DNA of 64,000 nt. Origin: CAYOZN01 sp964408455. Its GTDB lineage: Bacteria > Planctomycetota > Phycisphaerae > UBA1845 > UTPLA1. Under the pieces are notes generated by a model. The model made no database searches. It was not told where the DNA came from and saw only the letters and a list, made by a program, of their open reading frames with translations. A program made the translations under genes and the position numbers. The DNA lies in the NCBI GenBank assembly GCA_964408455.1, contig CAYOZN010000004.1, positions 62,001 through 126,000 on the forward strand, read 5' to 3'. This document shows positions 10,508-18,577 of this stretch, piece by piece; the stretch's first letter is position 1, and each line of letters starts with the position of its first letter.

Positions 10508-10910
10508 TTCTGGCAAACATGCCTTTCTGTCCTCCTTTGTTAAATGCCCGCCGCACAATGTCACACCGTTGACCCTGCGGCCCGATCAGCGGTTTACAGA
10601 TTTTAGCTATTTCGGTTGCGCACGGCAGCGATTGCCGCCGTCTCTGGATAGCCTGCGCCGCTCCAACAACTTATGTTCACAGCCGAAAGCAACCCCCAGC
10701 TTTTTCGATGACTCGCTAATCACCGTAACATGCCATCAACTGGACACTTACCGGGGCTCACTACAAGGGGTATCGCACCTATCTCGCCCGCACACAAGAT
10801 TGTCGTAAGTGCGTGCATCCGGCCGCCGTTTCGGGTACTCTGGTCGAGGTCGGGGCGCGGCTGCAGTCGCTTAATATGGTTCTGGTTTCAACGTAGGGAG
10901 GGCCAATCTC
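10508..10910. other. Divergent intergenic region of the element
   Basis: About 400 bases between the leftward alpA-like gene and the rightward HAF-repeat gene. It must hold both promoters. A GGGAGGG ribosome-binding site lies at 10895-10901, ten bases before the ATG at 10911, and TTAATAT at 10871-10877 could be a -10 box, but no convincing -35 was found. No small gene is supported. Confidence 0.5.
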
Positions 10911-12041
10911 ATGGACAGATTGTACCGAGTCCGACGCTTCGCCTGTCTTGCCGGTTTCGCCGCGCTTTCGATTCCCGTCGCGGGCGCGTGGGCAGAAGCG
11001 CCGTACTTCACTCCGCTCGGGATCATGCAAGACAGTTGGTTTTCACGTTGTTGGGGAATCTCCGGCGATGGTACCGTTGTGGTCGGTGATCCGGGGTTCC
11101 GTTGGTCGGCGGCAACCGGCATGCTCCCGATTCAGGCAGGGATTGCTAATGCCAATGCGGCGTCTTATGACGGCTCGGTCATCGTCGGTGAAGGATTTGG
11201 CAAAGCCTACCGCTGGACTCCGTCCAACGGCGCGGTTCTGCTTGGCGACTTCGCCGGCGGGGCAGATATGAGTTGGGCCGACGGCGTATCGCACGATGGA
11301 AGCGTCGTCGTAGGATGGGGAACCAAGGAAACCGGACGAGAGGCGTTTCGTTGGACCGACGCGGACGGTCTAATCGGACTCGGCTCGCTCGCATTCGGCA
11401 ATCTGCAAAGCGAGGCGCGCGACGTATCAGGCGATGGGAGTATCGTAGTTGGCATTTCAGGTCCGACTACCGAGACCGGCTATAACGAAGCGTTTCGCTG
11501 GGAAAACGGTGTTATGATGGGTTTGGGCCTTTTGCCCGGCGGAGTCAATTACAGTCACGCCTACGGCATTTCGGACGATGGAAACGTAATCGTCGGCGTG
11601 AGCGAATCTGCCGCAGCAGGTGGCTCCTCAGAGGCGTTTCGGTGGACAGAACAAGACGGAATGGTGGGATTGGGTTTCTTGCCCGGCGCGGACATGCCGA
11701 ATAGTGTAGCGTACGATGCTTCGGGAGACGGCAGTATAGTCGTTGGGTCGGCACAAGGCACGAGCGAATGGACGACATTCATCTGGACCGAAGCTGATGG
11801 TATGCGCGACATGAAGCAGTTCTTCGCCAATGATTTTGGCTTCGACGTTAATGATTGGCAGTTTCAAGAGGCGCGGAGCGTATCAGAGGACGGGCTGACC
11901 ATTACGGGCTGGGGTTTTAACCCGGACGGCGATTGGGAAGCCTGGGTTGCTCATATCCCTGAACCTGCAACTGGCTTGCTTCTTCTATCGTGCGCGCCTT
12001 TTATTCGTCGATCCCGCCGCATGTCGATTTTTTCTTCTTAG
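10911..12041 (+). CDS. HAF-repeat PEP-CTERM surface protein (element cargo)
   Basis: A 376-residue exported protein. It has a signal peptide (residues 1-28, ending AGAWA), at least seven HAF-type repeats of the form (G/D)xSxDGSxVVG about 40-50 residues apart (GISGDGTVVVG, GVSHDGSVVVG, DVSGDGSIVVG, GISDDGNVIVG, DASGDGSIVVG and two weaker), each with an EAFRWT-like strand, so probably a beta-propeller. It ends in a PEP-CTERM signal, IPEPATGLLLLSCAPFIRRSRR, recognised by exosortase in organisms that have it. The gene has its own Shine-Dalgarno GGGAGGG. A surface protein as cargo of a small integrative element is unusual; it has no evident role in mobility. Confidence 0.85.
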   Translation: MDRLYRVRRFACLAGFAALSIPVAGAWAEAPYFTPLGIMQDSWFSRCWGISGDGTVVVGDPGFRWSAATGMLPIQAGIANANAASYDGSVIVGEGFGKAYRWTPSNGAVLLGDFAGGADMSWADGVSHDGSVVVGWGTKETGREAFRWTDADGLIGLGSLAFGNLQSEARDVSGDGSIVVGISGPTTETGYNEAFRWENGVMMGLGLLPGGVNYSHAYGISDDGNVIVGVSESAAAGGSSEAFRWTEQDGMVGLGFLPGADMPNSVAYDASGDGSIVVGSAQGTSEWTTFIWTEADGMRDMKQFFANDFGFDVNDWQFQEARSVSEDGLTITGWGFNPDGDWEAWVAHIPEPATGLLLLSCAPFIRRSRRMSIFSS

Positions 12042-12063
12042 GGACTGCGGTTTCTGGTTTCCC

Positions 12064-12837
12064 ATGAGCAATCCTCGGTTTAACGATATGGAACTTGCCG
12101 TGCGAAGGCTCGATTGGACACACACACACATCGAGCAATTCGACAGAGCAGTTGACGCCTTCCTTGGAACTAACCCATATCACATCATCGCAGAGAGAGA
12201 GGATAAAGGCATTGATCGGTTCAACCGGTTCGCTATCAAGCACCGCTTCCAGGTTGCCTCCCATCCTCCGCCGGAACTTAGGTTCTTGGCAGGGGATATA
12301 GTTCATAACCTGCGCTGCGTAGTCAATAACGTGCTGTGGAGCTTGTGGAAAAGCGTCGGAGGAAATCACAATCTTAGTCTCGAATTCAAGGAATGTGCCG
12401 GGGCTTTTGATACAAGCATCCGGGAACGATTCAAGCTGGCAAGGCTCCCTCCGCCGATCGTTGCATGGTATGAGGGCGAACAAATCTACAACCGCCCTGA
12501 CGGGAAGCCGTCCCTTCTTAATATGGTCAACCGCATCTGGAACGACGACAAACACAAGGTTCCCGTCTTGCTTGGAACAGCTATGAAGTCCTCGTTCTTG
12601 CCCGACCTATCTTTGGCGTGGGTCTGTCGCGGCGAATGGGTGAATCTTAAAGATGGCGATGTGGTGCACGAGGCTTTTGCCAAAACGAATAAGATATTTC
12701 AGCTTGAGCCCCAAATATCCTTCGTCATGGATGTGGCGTTCGATTGTGGAGATTATCCCGCCCGGAGATTCCTGCGAACGGTAGAAGACCACATCCGCCG
12801 GGATGTTCTCCCCAAGTTTGAACCATTTTTGAGTTAA
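12064..12837 (+). CDS. Hypothetical protein, 'HNLR...NDDKHK' type
   Basis: A 257-residue soluble protein. I recall a widespread uncharacterised family with the motifs seen here: LAGDIVHNLRCVVNNVLWSL (about residues 80-100) and MVNRIWNDDKHKVPVLL (about 155-170); relatives often read GDFVHNLRSALDH and LNNIDKHR. Function unknown; the paired HN and DKH motifs suggest an all-helical, HEPN-like arrangement, but this is a guess. It starts 22 bases after the HAF-repeat gene and is likely co-transcribed. The ATG at 12064 is chosen because the frame upstream overlaps the HAF gene. Confidence 0.6.
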   Translation: MSNPRFNDMELAVRRLDWTHTHIEQFDRAVDAFLGTNPYHIIAEREDKGIDRFNRFAIKHRFQVASHPPPELRFLAGDIVHNLRCVVNNVLWSLWKSVGGNHNLSLEFKECAGAFDTSIRERFKLARLPPPIVAWYEGEQIYNRPDGKPSLLNMVNRIWNDDKHKVPVLLGTAMKSSFLPDLSLAWVCRGEWVNLKDGDVVHEAFAKTNKIFQLEPQISFVMDVAFDCGDYPARRFLRTVEDHIRRDVLPKFEPFLS

Positions 12838-13321
12838 TGTAGTCATCTCTTACCTGTCCGTGCTGACGGGATAATTACCTATATGGTTTCTTAATTGGGT
12901 ATGTCCAAATTCAAAAGTCGTTCAAGTACGCGACTTTACATTGTGCCAGCAAATTGAAATTCGATTGGGGTACCGGGGGGTCGCCCCGCCATTAGCGGCC
13001 GAAAAAAATGCGCCGAACGGCGAAACGCGGGCTTCCGGCCGCGCCCCTTCGGGCGAATCGCGCCAACGTCAAGCCGGACACCCTGCCGGGCCGTTTACAC
13101 GGTCGCCGTGTGCTCGCGCCGCCGTCGCCCTGGGCGCTCCATCCGTTGTATCGGTTGATGTCATTGGGGGGATATCGCCCGCGAGTCGAGCGGAAGGAAT
13201 GCCGGGCCGGTCGCGGTCCGATGCCGCTACCCAGTCCAGGGAGCGCCGCACGTCGCCGATGCCGGTTACGCGCCGCTCGCACGCGCCGTCCAATCGGCCG
13301 TCCGGGTTCGCCCTGCCCGCC
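12838..13321. other. Right-end non-coding stretch of the element
   Basis: A 480-base stretch. Base composition jumps from A/T-rich (12838-12970) to very G/C-rich after about 12970, as if two histories meet there. No reading frame shows coding character; long frames here have arginine- and proline-rich shadow composition. Its last 27 bases (13295-13321) repeat a segment of int (7569-7595). Confidence 0.5.
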
Positions 13322-13459
13322 TTACTCGCCCGCCGTGCTCGCCCGGATCATGGCCAGCATCGCCGCCCGGATCGGTTCGGGAAGGGACGGCCACGCACGG
13401 GCGACACATGCCAAATCGGGCGTGTCCCGCTCAAAAAAGGCAAGCAAATCGACAAGCAT
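13295..13459. repeat. Candidate integrase arm-site repeats, right arm
   Basis: Contains the perfect 27-bp match (13295-13321) to 7569-7595 and, at 13438-13459, a 20/22 match to 7530-7551 carrying two CAAGCA motifs 12 bp apart. These lie 190 and 52 bases before the right core. They partner the left-arm repeats across the junction in the circular form. Confidence 0.45.
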
Positions 13460-13510
13460 CGGCCCGGCATCGTCGGAAGTGTTTGCAATATCGCCGGTTA
13501 CGGATTCGTC
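13322..13510 (-). pseudogene. Detached C-terminal segment of the integrase gene
   Basis: Reading the minus strand, the frame that ends int at attL (RAGIEPATHGFSVRC) is identical through the right core and continues without shift at base 13510 for 62 codons (DESVTGDIANTSDD...) to a stop at 13322-13324. The tail ends LARVARAWPSLPEPIRAAM-like (seen: LACVARAWPSLPEPIRAAM), which I recall as a frequent C-terminal motif of planctomycete integrases; that recollection was not checked. In the excised circle these codons would be fused to int, giving 587 residues instead of 528. In the integrated state they have no start of their own, apart from read-through from the right flank (frame open from 13594). 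Confidence 0.8.
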
Positions 13511-13560
13511 GCAACGGACTGAAAATCCGTGTGTCGCCGGTTCAATTCCGGCCCTGCCCA
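13511..13560 (+). repeat. attR core (50-bp direct repeat)
   Basis: Right copy of the attachment core, a perfect duplicate of 7316-7365, representing only the 3' 50 bases of tRNA-Phe and so not a functional tRNA. It marks the right boundary of the element. The 236 bases from here to the next gene (13797) show nothing recognisable. Confidence 0.95.
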
Positions 13561-13796
13561 GTCCCCTTCTCCCATAGATCGACTGATCCCTCACCGGGCC
13601 TCTTCCGCCGTTTTTCAGCAGCCGCGCGGTCGCGCTGAACTTCTACGCGGTCAAACATCGTCGATCCAGATTTTGTCGTCGCTGGTGCCTCAATCGTGGC
13701 ACGCCCGGCGGGAGAGTAGCCGTCGCACGTTCGCTGGACAGCAGGTGCGGGCCGCGTGCCTGCCGCCACGGCTCGCCCGATCGTCGGGATAACCCG

Positions 13797-16514
13797 TCAG
13801 AACGAGTTAGGCGCCAAGCCCAGCTGCGCCAGCTTTCCGGCGATGGTACTGAATCGCTGACTCCCGCTCATCTGCGAGAAATCCTGCTCGAAATACCACT
13901 CGTAGAATTCGCTCCACGCTTCGGCGTCGATTTCCTCCTCGCCGCTGCCGAAGCCGCCCATCATCATCATCTGTTGCTCGCACTCGTCGGGGATGCCGTT
14001 TTCGTTTGTGTCCTCCGACAGTTCCGCCGCGATGTCGCAACTGTCGGGCACGCCGTTCTCGTTGCAATCGGCGCAGGCCGGATCATTGTCGCACGCGGCG
14101 ATGTCGCACTCGTCGGGAATGTCGTTGTCGTTGCAGTCGAAGCTGCCGAATGGCGGCGGCAGTTCCAGATCGCACGCATCCAGGTAGCCATTCTCGTTGC
14201 AATCATTCTCTTCAAGCTCGCAATCGTCCGGTACCTCGTTGCCGTCGCAGTCATCTTCGCACGCGTCGGGAATCAGGTCCTCATCGCAGTCGTCGATCTC
14301 CTCGCAGTCGTCCAGCACGTCGTTGCCGTCGCAGTCGCCAAATTCCATCTCGCATTCGTCGGGAATATCGTTGGCGTTGCAGTCCTCGCTGGTCTCGTCG
14401 GCGATATCCTTCTCATCGGGAATGCCGTTTGCGTTGCAGTCCGACTCGCAGCCGTCGGGAATGCCGTTCTCATTTGTATCACCGCACGCCGGATCGCTGT
14501 CGCATTCGGCGATTTCGCATTCATTGAGAATGCCATCGGCATCGCAATCGCAGTGTCCCGCATCGATATCGACATCGCAGAGCCGGATATCGGTCGCATC
14601 CCACACGCCGTTATCGTTGCAATCCGGCATGGAAAGGCCAAGTTTACAGTCTATCTCGCAACCCTCACCGCCCAAAAGCACCTGGACGAAACAGGTCACG
14701 TCATCTTCGTCGAGATCGCCGTCGAGGTCCATGTCACTGAGCACACACATTCCCTCCGGCGTCGTGTCGATCGTCGGGCCGTGTATCATCCAGCAATCGG
14801 TAAATGGCTGGATATCGCGCCCGTCGCGCAGTTCATCGTCGTTCGGGTCATGGAGATTACCCAGCAGGTGATATTCGAATGAACCCATATCGACGACGGG
14901 GTCTCCAGCCCCGACGTCCGCGGCAGTCGGCTCGTCGCGGTCCCGGCGCAATAGCGTTAGGTCCGGCGTCTTCTCTCCGCTGTTCGCGTCTTCGTCCACG
15001 TCTTCATTGTCTGTCGGGACCGCGTTGGTATTCGCGGCATCCAGACACGGTGAACACGTCGATAGGCGAAAATCTCGTCGAAGCGGAGCGACAAAGATGG
15101 GGTCCAGATCGATGTTGAAGCTGGTGCTCCCGCCAAAGGGAAATGGTGTGACACCGGGCGTGCCATCCTCAATGCACGAATAGGTCACGCTCAGATTGCT
15201 GGTCGGGACATCCAACTGCTGGACCTGCACGCTGAAGCCGGTGCTGCCGACGTTTCCCCACAGAATTGAATTGCTCATGTTCAACGTACTGCCGACGATA
15301 CCGCCAGGAACCAGCGCCAAACCGCCAGTCAGGTCCGACGTGTTCTCGGCAATGGTGCAGTTGATCAGCTCAGCCGCGACTCCCGCGCCGTGGATGCCGC
15401 CGCCCTGGGCCGCCGCATTGTGGGCGAACAGGCAGTTGATGAGGTGCGTCTCTTTGCCGACGGACAAACCTCCACCGGACCCGGCGAGACTCTCGCCGGG
15501 CGTCCGAATCTCGTTGCCGATGAAGCTACAGTTGATCACAACGAAGCCGGGCAGGTGCAATCCTCCGCCCCGCCAATCCCCAATGGCGTCGACGGTCAGT
15601 CGATTGTCGCGAAAGTGGCAGTTGATGAACCGCGTCTCGTGTCCGCCTCCGGAGGCGTTCACCGCCCCTCCGTCGCATGAGGTCGCAGAGTTTTCCACGA
15701 ATTCGCAGTTGCGGAATACAGGAACTCCGCCGTTGACCATGACCGCTCCGCCGCCGCCAGCCAGATTCGCGACCGGCTCGATGGAATTGTTCTCAAACCG
15801 GCAATTCCTCACAACCGCGTCGCAATTGAGTCCAATGTTCATCGCCCCGCCAGATGCTCCATCGGCAACGATGTGATTCTCCGTGAAGAAGCAGGAGTCC
15901 ACAGTGGGTGCAGAGAACACGTCGATGAACATCCCCGCCCCCAGCGGCTCAGTGCTACTAGTGCTTTGATTGTCTCGAACAACGAGGTTCCTGAACGTGC
16001 CGTTGGAGAACTCTGTGCACTTGATCGCGTGAACCTTCGCGCCGCGAACGGTGAAGCCGTCGAAGACATAGTCGTCGTCGCTTGAAGGAGCGAGGACGAC
16101 GATTGCCGCGTTGTCGGAAAAATCACTATCCTCGTCCCAGTCTCCTGAAAGGATGGTCTCGTTGGCCACGAAATCGCGGGCGCCGGGCACTGTAGGGTCA
16201 AACGTAGACGGGTTCTCGTTTCCGGCGAACCCACCGAATACTTCTACACCGGATTCAAGTTCGTACCGCTGCGGCGATGCGGTCGGTGGATGATACAGGC
16301 CGGCCTTGACCCAGACCTGATGCGCAGGGCTTTGGTCTGCCAGAGCGGCACCGATGCCCTCTTCGACGGTCTTTTTAGCCTGTGCCCAGCTCATGCCGTT
16401 GCCACTGGACGATACGTTGCCATCGACGTACCAGACGGTTTGGGCCAGAGCGGACTCGGCATTCCAGCCGCAAGCCAAACAAAGTGCCAACAAGGGGATA
16501 ATCAAACGATGCAT
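13797..16514 (-). CDS. Secreted beta-helix protein with calcium-binding DxNxNGIPDEC repeats
   Basis: A 905-residue exported protein. Signal peptide residues 1-24 (ends ESALA), then WYVDGNVSSSGNGMSWAQA, the usual opening of planctomycete right-handed beta-helix proteins, and about 450 residues of beta-helix coils with repeated NCxFxxN and GGGGA/GGGxH motifs. Then comes a dockerin-like unit (DELRDGRDIQPFTDCWM; DMDLDGDLDEDD) and about 12 thrombospondin-3-like calcium repeats (DCNENGVPDSCDI, DCNANGIPDEKDI). The last 50 residues (EAWSEFYEWYFEQDF...LAQLGLAPNSF) resemble the end of the protein at 22740-24368. Role probably extracellular adhesion or polysaccharide binding. An AGGAG lies 8 bases before the ATG. 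Confidence 0.85.
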   Translation of the reverse strand: MHRLIIPLLALCLACGWNAESALAQTVWYVDGNVSSSGNGMSWAQAKKTVEEGIGAALADQSPAHQVWVKAGLYHPPTASPQRYELESGVEVFGGFAGNENPSTFDPTVPGARDFVANETILSGDWDEDSDFSDNAAIVVLAPSSDDDYVFDGFTVRGAKVHAIKCTEFSNGTFRNLVVRDNQSTSSTEPLGAGMFIDVFSAPTVDSCFFTENHIVADGASGGAMNIGLNCDAVVRNCRFENNSIEPVANLAGGGGAVMVNGGVPVFRNCEFVENSATSCDGGAVNASGGGHETRFINCHFRDNRLTVDAIGDWRGGGLHLPGFVVINCSFIGNEIRTPGESLAGSGGGLSVGKETHLINCLFAHNAAAQGGGIHGAGVAAELINCTIAENTSDLTGGLALVPGGIVGSTLNMSNSILWGNVGSTGFSVQVQQLDVPTSNLSVTYSCIEDGTPGVTPFPFGGSTSFNIDLDPIFVAPLRRDFRLSTCSPCLDAANTNAVPTDNEDVDEDANSGEKTPDLTLLRRDRDEPTAADVGAGDPVVDMGSFEYHLLGNLHDPNDDELRDGRDIQPFTDCWMIHGPTIDTTPEGMCVLSDMDLDGDLDEDDVTCFVQVLLGGEGCEIDCKLGLSMPDCNDNGVWDATDIRLCDVDIDAGHCDCDADGILNECEIAECDSDPACGDTNENGIPDGCESDCNANGIPDEKDIADETSEDCNANDIPDECEMEFGDCDGNDVLDDCEEIDDCDEDLIPDACEDDCDGNEVPDDCELEENDCNENGYLDACDLELPPPFGSFDCNDNDIPDECDIAACDNDPACADCNENGVPDSCDIAAELSEDTNENGIPDECEQQMMMMGGFGSGEEEIDAEAWSEFYEWYFEQDFSQMSGSQRFSTIAGKLAQLGLAPNSF

Positions 16515-16626
16515 TTTAGGAACTCCTGAAAAAGGGGTTTCACTTACCTCACGGAACGTACGCGGGTATAATCACGCATGACGCGTGCTGGACTTGGCAT
16601 CATCCGATAACGGACTGGTCTTAATC

Positions 16627-17331
16627 ATGAAGAGTGCCTGTCAATCTTTTCCGCTGCTGATTATCACGCTTGTTGCGCCGTTGCCTTGCTGGGCGATTGA
16701 TATCGAGGACTGGTCGCTTGGTACGTCGGTGCACGTGGGTCAGAGTGACACTCCCAATTCAAATGATCCAGTGAATCCATTTATTGCAACGCAAGTCGCT
16801 GCGGTTGGCGTCTCCACGGCCTCGACATCCTACAATCATGCCTGGTCGGCTACTCAGGGCCACTTCCTTGCAGATGCGGAGCACGCCGTGATCGGTGGCA
16901 GCACAAACACTCCAAGATCGCGTTCATCCGGTTTCATTTGGATCTCCTCACAACTCGATCTGCTGCTCACGATCGACAGCGCCTATTCCTATGACCTGGG
17001 TCCCGGTGACCGGGAAGCCAGGCATCGCGTAACGATTACTCACGCCGATGATCCGGCCGATTTTCTCTTCGATTTTTCCGAGATTGCCTCGCCCATCACC
17101 GGAGAACCCTCTTCAGGCACTTTCGCGACAAACGATACAGTCATGCTTCCCGCGGGGCCGACCTACCTAATCCACTACACCATGCAGCTTCTGTCGTTTG
17201 GCGGCAGCCCGGAAATCCTGTCTTTCGGAGAGGGGCATGTGAATTTCCACCTGCAAGTCGTGCCGGCTCCTTCCACCGCCATGCTCGTGCTGCTCGGCGC
17301 GCCGATCGCGCTTCGCCGCCGGTGCCGCTAG
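16627..17331 (+). CDS. PEP-CTERM-like secreted protein
   Basis: A 234-residue exported protein. Signal peptide in residues 1-22 (FPLLIITLVAPLPCWA), a beta-rich soluble region, and a C-terminal signal VPAPSTAMLVLLGAPIALRRRCR, which has the proline-rich motif, hydrophobic stretch and arginine cluster of PEP-CTERM sorting signals (PAP in place of PEP). The ATG at 16627 is preferred to 16585 because it directly precedes the signal peptide. The middle region is not one I recognise. It is divergent from the beta-helix gene at 16514, which leaves about 110 bases for both promoters. Confidence 0.72.
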   Translation: MKSACQSFPLLIITLVAPLPCWAIDIEDWSLGTSVHVGQSDTPNSNDPVNPFIATQVAAVGVSTASTSYNHAWSATQGHFLADAEHAVIGGSTNTPRSRSSGFIWISSQLDLLLTIDSAYSYDLGPGDREARHRVTITHADDPADFLFDFSEIASPITGEPSSGTFATNDTVMLPAGPTYLIHYTMQLLSFGGSPEILSFGEGHVNFHLQVVPAPSTAMLVLLGAPIALRRRCR

Positions 17332-17422
17332 CGTTCTCTCGGAGCTTCCTCCGCCGGCTGACGATGCCCGCCTCATCATCAAGAAACCTCCTGCCGACGA
17401 TCCCACATAGCGCCCCCCGTAT

Positions 17423-17463
17423 ACAAAAAGACATCTGCGCGCGAGGCGCTCAAGAATTCCCGA
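17423..17463 (+). repeat. 41-bp intergenic repeat, copy A
   Basis: Shares 38 of 41 bases with 18728-18768 and about 30 of 41 with 24533-24573, all without gaps; the invariant part is AAAGACATCTGCGC. A/T-rich runs follow each copy. All three lie between genes of the surface-protein locus. Confidence 0.8.
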
Positions 17464-17575
17464 ACAATTTTCATGAGGATTTTTGCGCGGCAGCTCGGCC
17501 GTTTTGCAGAAATGACATCGAATGCTTTATCGATCAGTAGGTTGCAATTCGCGCTGCTGCGCGCTGTGTGATTCG

Positions 17576-17640
17576 ACAGTGCATCCGCTGTTCGCGCCGC
17601 ACGGCGATGCGTGCGGTGCACTGTGTGTGCAATTTTTTTT
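17576..17640 (+). terminator. Hairpin with trailing T8, possible terminator
   Basis: Arms ACAGTGCATCCGC (17576-17588) and GCGGTGCACTGT (17613-17624) pair over 12 bp with one bulged base and enclose a smaller CGCCG/CGGCG hairpin. A run of eight T follows at 17633-17640, eight bases after the stem. It could terminate the PEP-CTERM gene upstream, although the distance of 250 bases is long, or end a small RNA. Confidence 0.5.
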
Positions 17641-17644
17641 GATT

Positions 17645-17733
17645 GTCACATTCGCCAAGTGTCACAGCCCGTCACAGTCCGTCACGCGCGGGGGGTGATT
17701 CGGGGTCGCAAGTGAATCAAACCGAATCAAACC
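17645..17733. repeat. Two arrays of 10-bp direct repeats
   Basis: GTCAC boxes at 17645, 17661, 17671 and 17681; the last three are in strict 10-bp register (GTCACAGCCC GTCACAGTCC GTCACGCGCG). Then two exact tandem copies of GAATCAAACC (17714-17733). Repeats at helical spacing in non-coding DNA suggest cooperative protein binding, but no gene start is close by. Confidence 0.6.
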
Positions 17734-18060
17734 GACAAAGCGCGCGTTAGGCAGGCGCGCCCGCACCGGCGATTTTTCTACACATTAGATTAGTTCACCG
17801 TTCCGTGAGGGAGCTGGTTGTACGACGCCCGGCATGCCGACGCGTAACAGTTCTCCCAGGAAACGAGAGCGACGGGCGCGGGGGTGACTTCCAAGTGGTG
17901 AGCTTTGCCGGTGTGGCGTCGGCATGGCACCCTGCCATTGTGTCGCCGGATGGTGTTAAATGACAATTCGGAAAAAAACTCGCCATTCAGTTTCGCCCGT
18001 GCCGATCGCCACAGTCGAAGGCCGACGGGCCCCCGCACTTCCGGCAGATTGCGATCGGAC

Positions 18061-18100
18061 AAAAAAAAAGAGCTCGCCCCCCGAACACGGAGGCAAGCTC
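18061..18100 (-). terminator. Rho-independent terminator, minus strand
   Basis: On the minus strand the arms GAGCTTGCCTCC (18100-18089) and GGGGGGCGAGCTC (18082-18070) form a strong hairpin with one G-T pair, followed directly by nine T (18069-18061). It lies about 245 bases downstream of the small minus-strand gene at 18344-18577 and is the only transcription end in reach. Confidence 0.8.
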
Positions 18101-18343
18101 CCCTGGCTCTCCCCGCTCGACCAACGTCGAACGCGGATGCCTGGCCCCGGGCGCGCTCCGATCTATCGGAGCCACCCGGGACCGACGTCGTCAACCGGCG
18201 CCGGCAAACCGCCGCCGGGCGCCTGCTCCGGTGCAGGCGACGTCTTCGTCATACCCTCCACTGGCCCGGTCTATTTTTTCTCTTTCGGCGCGTTGCTGGC
18301 ACCGCGAACGCATTTGTCCACCGCCGCGCCATTACGCGCCTGT

Positions 18344-18577
18344 TCAATCCTCCAGGTCACGACCGGACTCCGGCACCACGCAGTACTCATCTCCGCGCAG
18401 TTGCAGCGCCGCCAGGGCGGGCCCGGTCCACTGTGCCGCCCTGCGCCGGAAGCCCAGCTGAAGCAAATAGACTTCCGCCTGCTCCACCGTCACGTGCCGC
18501 CCCTTGTCCGTTGCCAGGCGCTGCCGCACCCGATCGATGTGAATCTGGAAGATGCGAGTCCTATCCACCCTGTCCAT
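18344..18577 (-). CDS. Small hypothetical protein
   Basis: A possible 77-residue protein whose composition looks coding: HIDRVRQRLATDKGRHVTVEQAEVYLLQLGF suggests an amphipathic helix-turn-helix segment, and the C-terminus is acidic (PESGRDLED). GAGAGAAGG precedes the ATG by about ten bases. A good terminator lies downstream on the same strand. A copy of the 41-bp repeat lies 150 bases upstream, the same arrangement as at the gene starting at 24368. I do not recognise a family, and an artefact cannot be excluded. Confidence 0.5.
   Translation of the reverse strand: MDRVDRTRIFQIHIDRVRQRLATDKGRHVTVEQAEVYLLQLGFRRRAAQWTGPALAALQLRGDEYCVVPESGRDLED

Larger units (their letters stand above)
17332..18343. 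other. 1-kb intergenic region with repeats and terminators
   Basis: No convincing protein gene between the PEP-CTERM gene and the small gene at 18344. It holds the first copy of a 41-bp repeat (17423-17463), a hairpin followed by eight T (17576-17640), two arrays of 10-bp direct repeats (17645-17733) and a minus-strand terminator (18061-18100). Base composition is uneven, with A/T-rich tracts amid G/C-rich sequence. Confidence 0.6.

Noticed and set aside
12941..13577. Plus-strand frames of about 190 codons at the right end of the element
   Set aside because: Arg/Pro/Ser-rich composition and overlap with the attachment core and integrase tail; no ribosome-binding site.
18061..18343. Known structured RNA (SRP RNA, tmRNA, RNase P, 6S) ending at the minus-strand terminator
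   Set aside because: None of the hallmark sequences (for example the SRP GGAAG tetraloop region, the tmRNA T-arm or the RNase P GAGGAAAGTCC) was found.
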